Below are positions 49,988 through 62,200 of a stretch of 64,000 bases of DNA, piece by piece. Location of the stretch: positions 26,395,378-26,459,377 of the forward strand of contig NC_087071.1 in the NCBI RefSeq assembly GCF_963678635.1. The letters run 5' to 3'. The DNA is from Symsagittifera roscoffensis (taxonomy: Eukaryota > Xenacoelomorpha > Acoela > Convolutidae). The notes under the pieces are model-generated. The model made no database searches. It saw only the letters and a program-made list of their open reading frames with translations, and was not told the DNA's origin. Position 1 is the first letter of the stretch. Each line of letters begins with the position of its first letter. The position numbers were made by a program, and so were the translations under genes.

Positions 49988-50831
49988 GAAGGACTTAGCC
50001 AAGCCAAAATTTGACAAATATTGTTTCGAAGGCGTAAATTAGGCAGTAAGCCAAACTAGTTTTAGAGGTGTACTTGCGGTTGAAACATCCTCTTTACGGG
50101 CTGAAGATTTGTTTTTCATGTCTTACATCGTAACAATATGTTTTCAACCATAATAACACGTCAGACAAATTTTTAAAAAAGAAAAGTTTGAAATGTAAGG
50201 AGGCGAGTGGAAAGGAATCAATGATTCAATTAAATCGCTAAAAATAAAACACTGATTGAAAAATTGAAATCTTCAAAATTGCTTTCAGTCTATTAAATTT
50301 TGATGCATGATAGGCGTAACCAAACTGCCGAGAAAAATCATAGGAACCACTATTCAAAAAAAAACAAGACGCCCGAATTTTTTTTGTAGAGCAAACAAAC
50401 ACAAAAAAGAAACTAGTATTTGAAAAAATATTGCTCAATGAACCCTAAAACTGACCCATATTCTATTTTTTTATTCCCTTTGTGTATTTTGGTATTTTGC
50501 ATTGGCGATAAACTCTGACTCTGCATAGAATAATAACAGTAATCGATTGAAAGGGGGCGACACCCGCCCTCTATGCCTGAGGGTTTTGACCCTCTAGTCC
50601 ATCCAAAGGATCCTTTCTTTGGTATTAGCTTATGACATCCATTTAAGGGTGACCGACCCTTAAAGGAGCCATCAGCGCAGTAAATACTAAATTTGAAGGG
50701 GGAGGGGGAGCTTGGTTTCTCGCCTGTTTTTTTTTCAATTCGCCTGCAGAGCAGAAAATTCTGGGTTTTTAGATGGTCTAAAAATAAGGTCTCAAAAATT
50801 TAATCGAATCGACCTGAAAAAAAAGGAAAAA
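49988..50831. other. Spacer with hairpin cluster before the second retroelement
   Basis: No gene recognised. At 50,555-50,664 four inverted repeats follow each other: GGGCG/CGCCC, GAGGG/CCCTC, the palindrome AAAGGATCCTTT and TTTAAGGGT/ACCCTTAAA with a 5-nt loop. The rest is AT-rich. Confidence 0.6.
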
Positions 50832-51096
50832 GTCTCAGGGTGTTTAACTAGTCTCTGCTAGATTCAATAGATCTAGGGTATACTGGTTTGTTGCGGCTGC
50901 TGAAGTTCTCTTGGAGAGGCAACTAATTTCTAAGTTAAATTCAAATCTCTCTGGTGCTGAAATTACAAGTAATTTCAGCACTTACAAATAAGTGGGTTGT
51001 TAGTTAGATGGATCATGATCGGTTAATATTAAATACTTTACAGTAGTAAAATATCTAATTTATTCAATCATAAAATATAGTTTAGATCAGGTTCCA
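50832..51096 (-). repeat. Truncated 3' LTR of the second copy
   Basis: It begins at TCTCAGGGTGTTTAACTAG, inside the LTR, and lacks the first 175 bp or so of the plus-strand sequence, ending GGTTCCA at 51,096. It carries several substitutions relative to 30,037-30,444. Confidence 0.85.
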
Positions 51097-52701
51097 CCCA
51101 TCCGGGTTTTACAGAGTTTTTTAGAATTATCTTCCTGCAACTCAAAGGATGGATGATGGACGTTGGTATTTGGCGAACGTCGTACTCTTGTCCGGTTTCT
51201 CTTGTTAGAGAAGTTCCGGGACGCTGGAGTTAGGGACATCAATCGTTGTGTCTTCTTGTGACAACGACGGTGTTTCCCAATGAAATCAATCTGATTTCAG
51301 AATGGTTTGCTATGACGAGTTTTTCTGTTTTATGTAGAGAACTTCTATTGTGTTCGACCTCGTCAGGGAATGGTGAGGAGATTGTGCGTGGAGGGGATGC
51401 CTTGTAACTCGGATCTGTACGTATACTTGAACATCGAGGTGGTCATTGGTCTAGTTCAATGAAGTCCTTTTCTGCGAAGTCAAGTCGTACTCTAAATCCT
51501 TTGAGTAGTGATTGTGGACGGCATATTGGTTGTGGTTGGCCATTCTTTTCGAGTGTAGTGGGGTCATTTTGTCTTTGGATGTTCGTCTTTGTTGTTGTAT
51601 GCTGATCTATATACTGCAAGGGTTAATTTACGTTTTACAAAAATTTTATTAGTTTAGTGTTTTAATTATGATTTTGGTTAGTTGTTTTCACAAAAGCATT
51701 TTGTTTTAGTTCGGTTATTTTGAAGAGTTACTCACCCTTGATTAACTCTTATTAAAAATAGAAGTGTGGTCACAAAGCGTGGATGTAGCGCGGTGGGTTA
51801 GGCCGGCTATAGAGGATGCTCAGGACGTCCTCTCTGGTGGGTTAGGCCAGGAGTGGGAGTATGATTTCGTGCGGTTTCTGTGAGAGGTCTTGTTATGTGA
51901 TAACGTTTTATGTTGGGTTTATGGTGGTCTTTCTTATGTTCCGTTGGTTGTGTCCTTTTTTCAAAAATCCAATTGTTTTTGTTATGGGTTTTTCTTTCGA
52001 CTTTTTTGTGTTTTATTATTTCTTTCTTAGACTTTATAATAGTCTTCAAAAGAATAAATTATCCAGTTTTAAACTGGGTTAATCCGGTTTGGGTACCGTT
52101 GGTTTTCTTTTCTTAGTCATTCTGTTATTTTATGATTTGTGGTGTTTAGTAAGCTGCGTTGGTTAGTTTGGTTTAGTATATAATTCCTTTCCAACCGGGT
52201 TAAAGGAAAGTTTGAAACTTGTTATCGTGTGTTAGAGCTGTTGAGTGTGAAAACTTGAAACTGAAATTCATTATTTAAACAATCCTTCGTGGGCGAGCTG
52301 TGCGAGTTTGGATAGAATTCCTGTGCGAGTGAATGAAATTATCAAAAGGTTAGTACTGCATTTTCATTTTATCAATTTACTACATAGAATTTTAATTTTA
52401 CTGCTAGTTTTGGGGAAAAATTAAATTACAAATTTTCATTTTTTATGAATTTTACTGCTTTTGGGGAAACAATTTATAAATTAATTTACTACATTTGGTA
52501 TAAATTTCATCAGTTTATCTTGTAGAAAATTTTAATGAAGTTTAGAAGAATTTTAACAAGTTTATTTTTTATTTTGCTTTTTTGTTTTTTGCAGATGATC
52601 GTGGTATGAAGACTAAAGATCTAAATGAAACATGAGTAAAGAATGGTTAGTATTTATTTTAAATTTATTAGTGAAGAATATGTATAAATTATACTTACCT
52701 G
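51097..52701 (-). other. 3' non-coding region of the second copy
   Basis: Counterpart of 30,445-32,059 with long conserved blocks and preserved splice signals on both strands (minus donor at 52,698; plus intron 52,349-52,594). No conserved reading frame. Confidence 0.6.
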
Positions 52702-54502
52702 TTAGTCGTCGGGGAAAAAACCGTGGGGGAAGATGTCGTGTATCATGTCGGAATTTGTTAGTAATTTTGATAGTATGCGAATGATGTTTTTAGTTTGAAG
52801 CAGTGGCCAAAGCAATTGAAGTGTTTTAATAGCTTTTAGTTCTTCGGTGCCAACTGCAAACTCATAAGGTGTGTTTTGAATGAGATTTTGTGATTGTATT
52901 TAGTATTGTGAATAAATTCTAATATAGGGATTTCTATAGGTTGGATAAATTCATGTGGGATAAGGAAGGGTCTGGATTCTTCTGCATTAAAGGTCTTCGT
53001 GATGGGACAAAATATATACATTTGTGTTATTGGGTCATAATTGCGGAGGATGCCGTGGAGGTTAGTATCTTTGATGCAATATGTGAAATTTAGAAAAAAT
53101 GGCGAAGTGTATTTAGAGTTAAGAAACTGAAAACGGTGGTGTGGTTGTCTTGATGGAGTGTGTAGATCAAAATGATTTTGTATGAAGCGATAATATGTAT
53201 ATGTGTGGGTTTGTTTAGTGCGTAACATAATGTCGTGTGAGCAGTGCAAATCGCGTTCATGTGGTTCAAGGAAGTGGAAGGTTAGTGAAAATAATTGAAA
53301 TTTTTCTTTAAACTTTCGTAAGCTTGCATGTCGGTTAGTGCTTCAGAAATGATGTGATCAAATTTTCGATCAAATATATTGAGTGTAAATACATATGGTA
53401 TTTTGATGAAAAATTTTTCTGTTAGTTTTGGGTTAGCGAAGCGGTCGTCATCTAAAAATTGGTCTTGATTAGTTCGGATGATATTATGATCGTAATATTC
53501 TAGTGTAAAATCGTTAGCTCGGGGTGCAGTGAATGTTTTTAGTGATTTTTTATATCCTATATAAGTAAATTGTCTATGTGTTAGTGGTGTGGTGAGTCGA
53601 TATAGCATATCTTGATTTCTTTCTATATCGTTATGAGTATTAGATAACGGTAGGCAAAGGGGATTAGTGAAATGATAATATGATGTCCAATGAAGTGTAG
53701 GCATTAAAACATGTTCATCTACAAAACTACGTGTGTCGTTAGTGTCATGAGGGGTGTTTAAAGTATATTGTGGAAATGAAGGTAAGGTGATTGCTAGAAA
53801 ATCTTTCGTGTTAGTGTGATGTGGATGATTAATATATTCAGGGGCTGTTCCTGGTTTGGTTGGGAATGGATGGTTCGGGAATTTTCTTTTAAAAGTGCGA
53901 TAAGCTCTATCAGTGCTATTTGATGATTCCGTGGATGTGGATGATTGTGCTAATGATGCAGTATAAGCTGAAAAGGGTGTAGGGGTAGGTGGGTTTGAGG
54001 ATTCTATTGTGGAAGAAATCTGATTTATAGTGGGGGTGTTAGGGTGTAATAGTTGTTGCTGTAGGGTGATAAAATTATCGAGTTCTTGGGAGATTTGGGG
54101 AATATCTGGAGAAATGGATGATCGGTCTGAATGAAATGAAGAGTAGGTTGGGGTTACTTGTGAAGCATAAGAGGGTGTAGAAATGGACGGGAGTGGGTTA
54201 TTTGGTGGGATTGGTTGAAAAGGGTGTTTTGAAAAAACTGAGGAGTTGGTTTGAAAATTATTGGATGGAGATGGTTCGGGGTCTGCAAATTCATCAGGGG
54301 TTTCTATATTAGGGTTATTGAGTTCTGAAATGGAGTATAAAACTGAGATATTTGAATTAGTGTCTGAATTCATGCCTGATGTTATATTACTAGTTGGGAA
54401 ATCGGGTTGCGGGAAAGCAAAAAGTGGAATTATTGTAATTGGAGTGTTGAGGTTGGTTGGATGGGAATTTGAGCGGTGTAGGGATCCAAGTTGTCGGCTC
54501 AT
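52702..54502 (-). pseudogene. ORF597 homologue, frameshifted
   Basis: The frame is open from 54,502 to about 53,282 (406 codons), then shifts. A second segment covers 53,249-52,836, and a third ends with the same HGFFPDD-type tail and TAA at 52,702. The amino acids of the folded part are well kept while nucleotides differ. The ATGA overlap with the envelope remnant is intact. Confidence 0.8.
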
Positions 54503-57108
54503 CGTGGGCTAAAAAAATTATTATTTTGAGACTGAAAAGCGGTGGTATGGGGTTGTTCGATAATTTGTTCATATGTATTTTCATCTTGTGAATGATGTGT
54601 CATTATATGTTGTATGGGACTTTGCGATATGTTTGGTCTAAAATTTGGATTATGTGTTATTGCTAAATTTCGGAAATTTGGTGGGACTAGGGATAATGGA
54701 TGGTTATGTGGTAGGGGTGGTAACTGTGGTGCTGTAGGCGTTACCTCTATATTATTATGTTCTTCGTCGTACGTGTTCTGTCTTGTCGCTATTTTTGTGT
54801 TATATTCTTTTATTTGTGCGTCTAAAAGAATTTTGTTTATTGATGACGAAAAAATTCCAAAAAATCCTGCAAATAGTATGCGTGCTACACTTGCTTGTCT
54901 ATTTACTTGTGTGTGTATCGCGCATGTATTATAGATTCCTTTTAAAAGTGAAAAAAGAAATCCTATAAAATTAAACATTGCGTATAAAATAGTTAATTTT
55001 TCTAAGATGTAATAGGGCCATCCTAGAAAATCGAGAATTTCATTTTTCAGTGTAACAAAGATAAAAATATTTATAGGTGAAGTATCTTGTGGTCTGTATT
55101 TTTCACCATTTAGATATATATAGTCTTTAATGTCTTTAAAATATCCGCTATAATCTTGTGTATAGATATCTGCAAATCCTGCTGTTTCGGCAATTTGCGT
55201 AATATTTGGTCAATTGATTGTCTTTGTATAGTGTCAATTTGTGTTAATAATTCTTGGAATTGTTGTGTTCTAATGTGATGTTGGATATCGGATTTTGAAT
55301 ATATTCCAATTGATTGTAAATCGATATTTGGGTTTCGAGCAATAGCTCTAATGCTTTCGGGTGAAAATTTTTTGAGTGAATGTGGGTTATGGGGTAAGAA
55401 GATAATATTTATCTTCATCAGGGTTCAGTTGTACTACATTGTGGCTATTTTCTGATCCACATGGGACTGCGGTATCCCAGAAATATGTTCGTCTTGAAAG
55501 TGTGTCAACGAAATGTACTTTATTTTTATAAAAGATAGGGATTCTTTTATAGCATCGTTTATCTTCAAAAACATATAGTGGTGATACTTTTTTGGTACAA
55601 GTTTAAAACCATAAAATGTTTCCTTCGTAGCCTAATAAATTTGATCTATTTCCTGATAGTAAATGTCTTGCGTAGGGTATTTTTAATACTGCTAGTGCAA
55701 GTGATTGTAGGATTTGTGTCCGTTCTAATTCGCATAGTTGGTGAAGTGTTTCTAATTCAGAGAGTGACATTTCCTGAAAAATTCGACTAATTGTGTAGTC
55801 TAATTTCATATCTAAGTGAATATCACAGTGGATATTACCAAAATAAGAATTATTCATTAGTGATAGTTCTTGTAAACGTGTGCTTCTAGTGTCATGTGGC
55901 TTTAGATGTCCACCAGGTTGACCATTACTTTTTTGAAAGTTAACTGGTATATATGATATTCCTTCGTTTAGAGGATGACCTGTGGCATAAGGGTCAATTT
56001 TTATTTTTCCAGTGGTCATGTCGAAACCTTTTTCGTATTCAACTAATATTTCAGAATATTGCGTTTTGTGAAGTGGATTTCTGTATTTGCATGCGAGTTC
56101 TGTTTCTTGATATATTTGAAAACGTGTCAATTTATTTTCTATATTGTGGATGTTTCGAAAATCAGTACTTTGTTTTCCTGATGGATTTACTTGTTCATAT
56201 GGGATTGATTGTATAAAATATTTTTTGTGAAATTTTATCATTCGGGCGTGTATTTTTGCTACTTGAAATGTTGTACATGTATCTTCGGGAAACCTAACAA
56301 TTGTTGCTTGTGTTCGTGTTGTAGGGTCACAATAACCTTGATCGTTTTTACAAGGTAATCTAATTCCTTGATAGATCATTGTGTTGTCAGATAAATCTCG
56401 TGTGAGTTGTATTTTTTCGAGTTGTATTTTCCAATCGAAAAACATTATTTCTTGATATCCTCTATTTTTTGTGTCTGCTTTGCAGTTTGATGGATTATTT
56501 ATACCAATGTGTGGTATCCAGTGCTTATCGTGTATGTTAATAGTTAATCTTCCGTGTGCGCCGTTGTATGGGTATTTTTCATCTAGTTTTATATGTCCTT
56601 GATATCTTTCAAGTTCTGCTTGATGTACAGAATCGGCAAAGACTTGGAAATATACTAATTTTCTGTCGGTGTTTTTATTTCTTGTGATATTTAGTCTGAG
56701 TAACTCGTTTTTACAATCGTCGGGGTTTAGACGTAAAAGTCGTTCTATATTGCTTTGGTAGAATGATTCGTGGTCAAGTCGGTTTTTATTTCCGTTTGAG
56801 ACTTGTGAACAATGTACTTTCTTTTCGGAAAATGTTGCTGTAAATTTATATCCTATAACTGTTGTTGCTCGGGCTTTTGAATAGAGTGTCGCTATTACAT
56901 TTGTAGTTTCTTTAGCTTGTGGTTCTGTTTCGCATTGTGATACTTGATTTATTGCATATTTGTGTAGTGTTTTTTGTTCATTTTCTTCACAATCGTAATG
57001 TGTTACTAATAAGTCTTGGGGTACTGTGCGGGGAGAAGGGTTTATGTTCTGATCGGAGATTATAAGAGAAAAGAGTTGGAGAAAAATCAATATTTTTAGA
57101 ATATACAT
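54499..57108 (-). pseudogene. Envelope-like glycoprotein homologue, nonsense and frameshift
   Basis: It opens with the same signal peptide and runs 501 codons to a TAA at 55,603-55,605, in the Cys-rich central section. Later parts survive in pieces (55,110-55,418 and 54,499-54,978), with frameshifts near 55,390 and 55,195. The membrane-proximal part at 54,978 onward is almost identical in amino acids to the intact copy. Confidence 0.8.
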
Positions 57109-58215
57109 GTATATGGTAATCCTGAGTACGGGTTATAAAATGTGATGTAACAAATTGTCTTTTTGGTATATCTGTCGTATTTATATATTACTTCAGTTGT
57201 TATAAAGGGTGGTGGTAGCGATTGAGCTGTTATATTTGGTGGGTTTTATGGGTAAGGATGTTGAGCAATGTTGTTTAGTTTAACCGTGATTTCAAATTTT
57301 AATTGTAGACTATTTTGTTGGAGTATTTGGATGTTATGGTCACGAATGTCTTCGTGGATATCTTGTCTATATTGTAATCTATTAAGTGCCCAGTTGTGGA
57401 GTCGGTTACTTTCTGGGTGCTGTCCAAATAATGGTGGGGGTGCTGTGAATGTATTCCAGTCTAATCTTAAAGGGATATTTGTTGATGATTGTTCTCGATA
57501 TCTAGCGTCGAGGTTATTTGGGAAATTTAAAGGATAAGGTGTCGGTGAAATCTGGCTTATTGATGGTGTTGATGGTAGTGATAATGTTTCTGGTAGTGAT
57601 GATGATGTTGTTGTATCTGTAGAAATATCTATTGGATCATTTATTAAATTGGGTTCACCTTGTGTGAATGATTGTGTTGTCCAATATGGTAGTCGTGATG
57701 TTTGGTTTGGGGGGTTAAAGGGATTTTCACGTATTTGTTCAGATGTTGGTGTTGAACCTAAGTAATCTGAGGGTAGATTTGAGGTGCTACGTTGTGAAAG
57801 AAGCGTAGGGGTTTCCGGTAATATGCTAATTGGGGTTTCCGGAGTACTTGCTGATGGGGATTGGGGTATATCAAAATGAACTCGGGGGGTTTGAAAATTT
57901 CTATTTCGTCGTGGATGTATAATTTGTCTATTTATTTCAACTGTATTTTGATTTTGACTAAGATTTCGTATTCTACTTAATTCTTGTGGTAGTATTGGGT
58001 ACAAAATATATGTTGGTTCACTTAGAGGTGCTTGTCGCTGAACTGGTTCTAGAGGATCAGATTAGCGAGCGTGTCGTTCTTCAAAGGTATATGGGTTATC
58101 TTGGAAAGAAATTCGTGTAGATGTTTGGGGGTTTTGGGTAGTTGTAGGTGGTGTCGGGTTTTCTTGGGATGATGTCGGTTAAGACTGACTGTGTGATTGT
58201 TGGTTAGCAATTTTT
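57096..58215 (-). pseudogene. ORF378 homologue with stops
   Basis: The frame is open at 57,246-58,004 (252 codons, beginning at TTG rather than ATG) and is extended in both directions by conserved codons interrupted by TAA at 57,246-57,248, TAA near 58,062 and a TAA near 58,180. Many differences from the intact copy are silent. Like the intact copy it has no ATG, so the absence is a family trait. Confidence 0.7.
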
Positions 58216-58239
58216 GAGGGTTTTTTATTGATTTCTTTT

Positions 58240-58651
58240 AGTGAAAAAATTTATGTTTATTGTAGTATTCTTCTAAAAAAGAATTAAAAGGATTGTTGCT
58301 AAGGCGAATGTTATGACTGCCTTCTTTATACATTTGCATAATGTCAAGATGAGGGATGATAAAAATGTTATAAAATTAGAAATAGTAAAAAAATATCTGT
58401 TCTACTAAAAATGGTTCGTATCATTTAAATAAATTTTTGGTTTCCCACCTGTGAATATGGTCAATTGCTTTTGAAAGTTGGAGGTATAGTTCAAATACGG
58501 AATAGAAAATTTAAAAAATATTGCAAAAAATGATTAAGATTATTATAAAAGCTTCAAAGGTATCAAAAAGAAATATGAATAAAAGTTTACATATTGTTAA
58601 AAAGTTTATGAAAATGTTGAGAATTATGTTGACTGATCGAGAGAAGAGCAT
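58240..58651 (-). pseudogene. ORF76 and ORF62 homologues, broken
   Basis: From the ATG at 58,651 the frame keeps MLFS and a hydrophobic profile, has one in-frame TAA, and ends with a TGA overlapping the next ATG (ATGA). The second frame keeps MIRTIFSRTDIFLLF and then breaks. This supports both small ORFs as ancestral parts of the element. Confidence 0.55.
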
Positions 58652-59245
58652 TTAAGATATGGCTTCTTGATCGAATATTTTTTGTTGTTTGGGGCAATTT
58701 TCAATTGTGGTCGAATTATTTATTGGTTTTTTGACAAGTGGGTCGAGTTTTGTGAAAAATTGTTGGGGGCGAATTTTATGGTGTTCTAGAGGTCTTCTTT
58801 TACTTTATTTTTATTTGTCAATTGATCTCGGGTATTTTTGAGATTTTTATCCTTTAGGCTAATTTAATATGGTCGTTCTTTTACTTTAGGCTAATTTAAA
58901 ATTTTTGTTTGGGTGGTTTTTGAGGTCTGAGTTGGGAAAATATTGTTAATTTTTGCGTTATTAGATAAGGGAGGGTTATGATATTATGGTGGTATTTATT
59001 TTAGTTGTCAAGTTGGAGTGATTTGCTTATTTTTGACCTGGAGGTTGTAAAGTTATAGTTATAGATATGCCTGGAGTTTAATATCTTTCGTCTAATTGGT
59101 TTGTGTTAGAGTTATAGAAGGTGACGGATTGAATGAATCCTATTGGCTAATTTTGAACTAGAATCGCTGCGTGTTTGTCAGCATGTTATTTTGAAAAATG
59201 AAAGATTAAAATGTTTCAGAGGTGCAAAGATTATTAATTGTAAAA
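58652..59245 (-). other. Spacer between pol and 3' cassette, second copy
   Basis: Counterpart of 38,014-38,613 at moderate identity. No open frame and no clear signal. Confidence 0.5.
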
Positions 59246-62200
59246 TTAAAGTTGTTTTTGAAATTCAACTTTCTTTAATATTTTAGATTGTGGAATGAAT
59301 GTTTTTGTAGTTTTTGTGTGGTTGATTTCTGAGTCGTGATGACTCTCTATGTTCTGATTTCTCGAATTGTTCTTGGGGTATAATTTTTTCTGTCATTTTT
59401 CTATTTTTTCTTTCTTTTTGAGGTATATTTTGATCTAGCTTTTTTGTATTGTTTTTGGTTGTAGTTTATTTTTTTAGTTTGTTTTTCGAGGTGAATGTCA
59501 TTTTGTTCTTTTACTTCATTTTCCATATGTGGGTGATTTTGAATAACTTTTAAACCTGTGAAAGAATATAATTGAGTTAGTTCGCGTAGTGCGTATTCTT
59601 TTGGGTAATAAGGTAATAGATTGTTTCGATGTTGAACAATTTCTTTTTGGTCTGAATCGGTGATTTCATATGTTACGTCAGTGGGTTTGGCGATTATTTG
59701 GTATGGTCCTTTACGAAGGGGTTGTAATTTTTTTGAAATTCCTTTTTGAGTATTAAAATTAGGTATTAAGACAAATGTTCCAATTTTTAAGTCGGAGGCT
59801 GGTGTAAAGCGTGAATTTATTTGTTCGTTAATGTTTTGCCTTTGTAACAACTTTTTTGTTACTTTTTGGTAAACTTCATTGTGTTTTTTATCTCTATTTA
59901 AAATCCATTCGGTGTGTGTACCGGAGGCTAATTTAAGAATTTGTGGGTGATGAAAATGATCTTCATCATGTGTGTGTAAAGGTAGGTTATAACAAATTGA
60001 GTCTTTATTCGGTTGACAATGACTTTGTGCATTTTTATGAGAGTTTGCTGTAAACATAATTGGTATACGTGGCTTTTGATTAAAAACCATTTCATATGGT
60101 GACATTCCTAGAGTTGTCGTAATTTGTGAATTATATGCTAAGGGAAATAATTTTACATCTGCTGACCATTCGGTGTATCTTGTATCATTTCCATTGATGA
60201 TACATCTAAGATATTCTTGTAGTGAACGGTTCATACCTTCGACTAAGCCGTTTGTCCAAGGTGCATGAGATTTACGTGGTTTGTGCTTAATGTTATATAA
60301 ATGACATAGTGTGACGATTTCATTATTTATGAATTCTGTACCGTTGTCTGTAACTAAAATTTCGGGTAATCCGAACTTGGCTATCCAGTGTTCATAAAGT
60401 GTTGTGTAAGCGTAATAAGCGTTACAATGTGGTACTGGGTTAAGTGCTACATAATGTGTAAATGCGTCAACAATTACCATAATGTAGGATTTTCCTTCAG
60501 AGGATGGTGAAATTGGTCCTTTTGTATCAAATGATTTACGGTGGTTAAAATATAAACTTTGTCCTTTAAAATCTTGTTTTTGTTTTGCATTCTAGTCGGG
60601 GTGATGTTTCGTCTTTTGCAAGGTAAAAATTTATATTTTTGGGTATTTCAACTGTAGTTTTTCGTGTGAGTAATTCAGGTGGTGTACTTCGACTTAATGT
60701 ATCTGGTAATGCAAGATTCTTTCCTGCTGTCCAAACTATATGTAAGTTTGGAAATTTCATTAGTATTAATTGAAATCTATAAACTCGATGATTTGGATTT
60801 GACTTTTGTGTAAAGAGAAAAATGATTGGTTTATGATCTGTGAATAGAACTGTTGGATGTTTTGATCCAAGTATCAGAAATTCATATTCTGTGAGTGTAT
60901 AAATTATAGCTGTACATTCTCTCATTAAAGTTGAGAGTCGTAGCTCTGCTTGAGTGAATCATCGAGAATTTGCTGATATAAGGTTCATTTTATTTGTACC
61001 ATTGTGTGATTGTAATAATGCTGCGCCGATGCCAAAATTTGAAGCATCGCACATTGCATAGAATGGTTGATTTGGATCTGGAATTGTGTTTGAAATTCGT
61101 TCAGTTAAAAGTTTTTTAATTTCTTCAAATCGTGTTTGATGTTCAGTATTCCATTCAAAATTATTTTGTTGTCTGAGGATATTATAGAATGGTCTTAAAT
61201 ATAATTGCATTTTATAAACGTATTTGCTTAAAAAATTTAACATTCCAGGGAATTCTTGGATTTTTTTTTGGTTTGTTGGTGGTTGAAGTTTTTGAATAGC
61301 ATCAATGCGTGATTTTAATGGAGTGATTGTCTTTCTTTCTATATTATGTCCTAAAAATTTAACTCGTGTTAAAAAGAAGTGTGATTTATTGGGGGCGGCC
61401 TTCAGATTTTCGTTCTGAAGTATTTTGTGATAGTGTTCTAAAACTGTAAACATTTCTTCTTTTGTCTGTGATTGCATAAAAACATCGTCTAAATAGGTGA
61501 TTGCGTTTTTCTTAAATATTAGTGGTCTAAAAATTTTACTCATAAAAGCTGAAAATGCTGCTGGTCCTATGGATATTCCATAGAATAGGCGGTTGAATTC
61601 GTATTGTTGATTTCCAATAACAAATTGTGTTAAACGTCGTGATTGTTCATCTAGTGGCATTTGATTGTATGCACTATTCATATCTGCGGTTGTAAAATAT
61701 TTTCCGTTTATTTTTGTTAAAATAACTTGTATTGGTTCAATAGGCCAATTGCATTTTGATTCGTCTATTAGTGAATTGAGATATGTAGCGTCTAAAACTA
61801 TTTTTAATGATTCCCCTTTTGCTAGGATGATAACAGGTTTAAAAAATGTGTTACCTTTTGATTGTTCTTCTTTGTTTACCGGTGAGATAATTTTGTATTG
61901 TTCTAAAATATCGAGTAATCTATTTACTTTATCGTGTAAATGAATTGGTACTTTACTTCTCTTTGTTTTTTGAAAACTGCGTCAGGTTTTAACGGGAGAT
62001 GTAGTGATGAATTGATTTTTCCAACATCATATTTTGATGTTGCATAGACTGATGAACATTTTATTAGCTGTTTGGCTAACTTATCAAATTCGTCTTGTGT
62101 TATTTGTGAATGTTGGAAGTTAAACATTGTTAAAAACTTCTGTTGATCTTCTGTATAGTTGGTTATGTTGAATGTAGGTTTGAAATATGGGGTTTTTGTG

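Noticed and set aside
49666-50017. Frames of 76-110 codons across the N run
   Set aside because: Almost entirely unknown bases; not real evidence.
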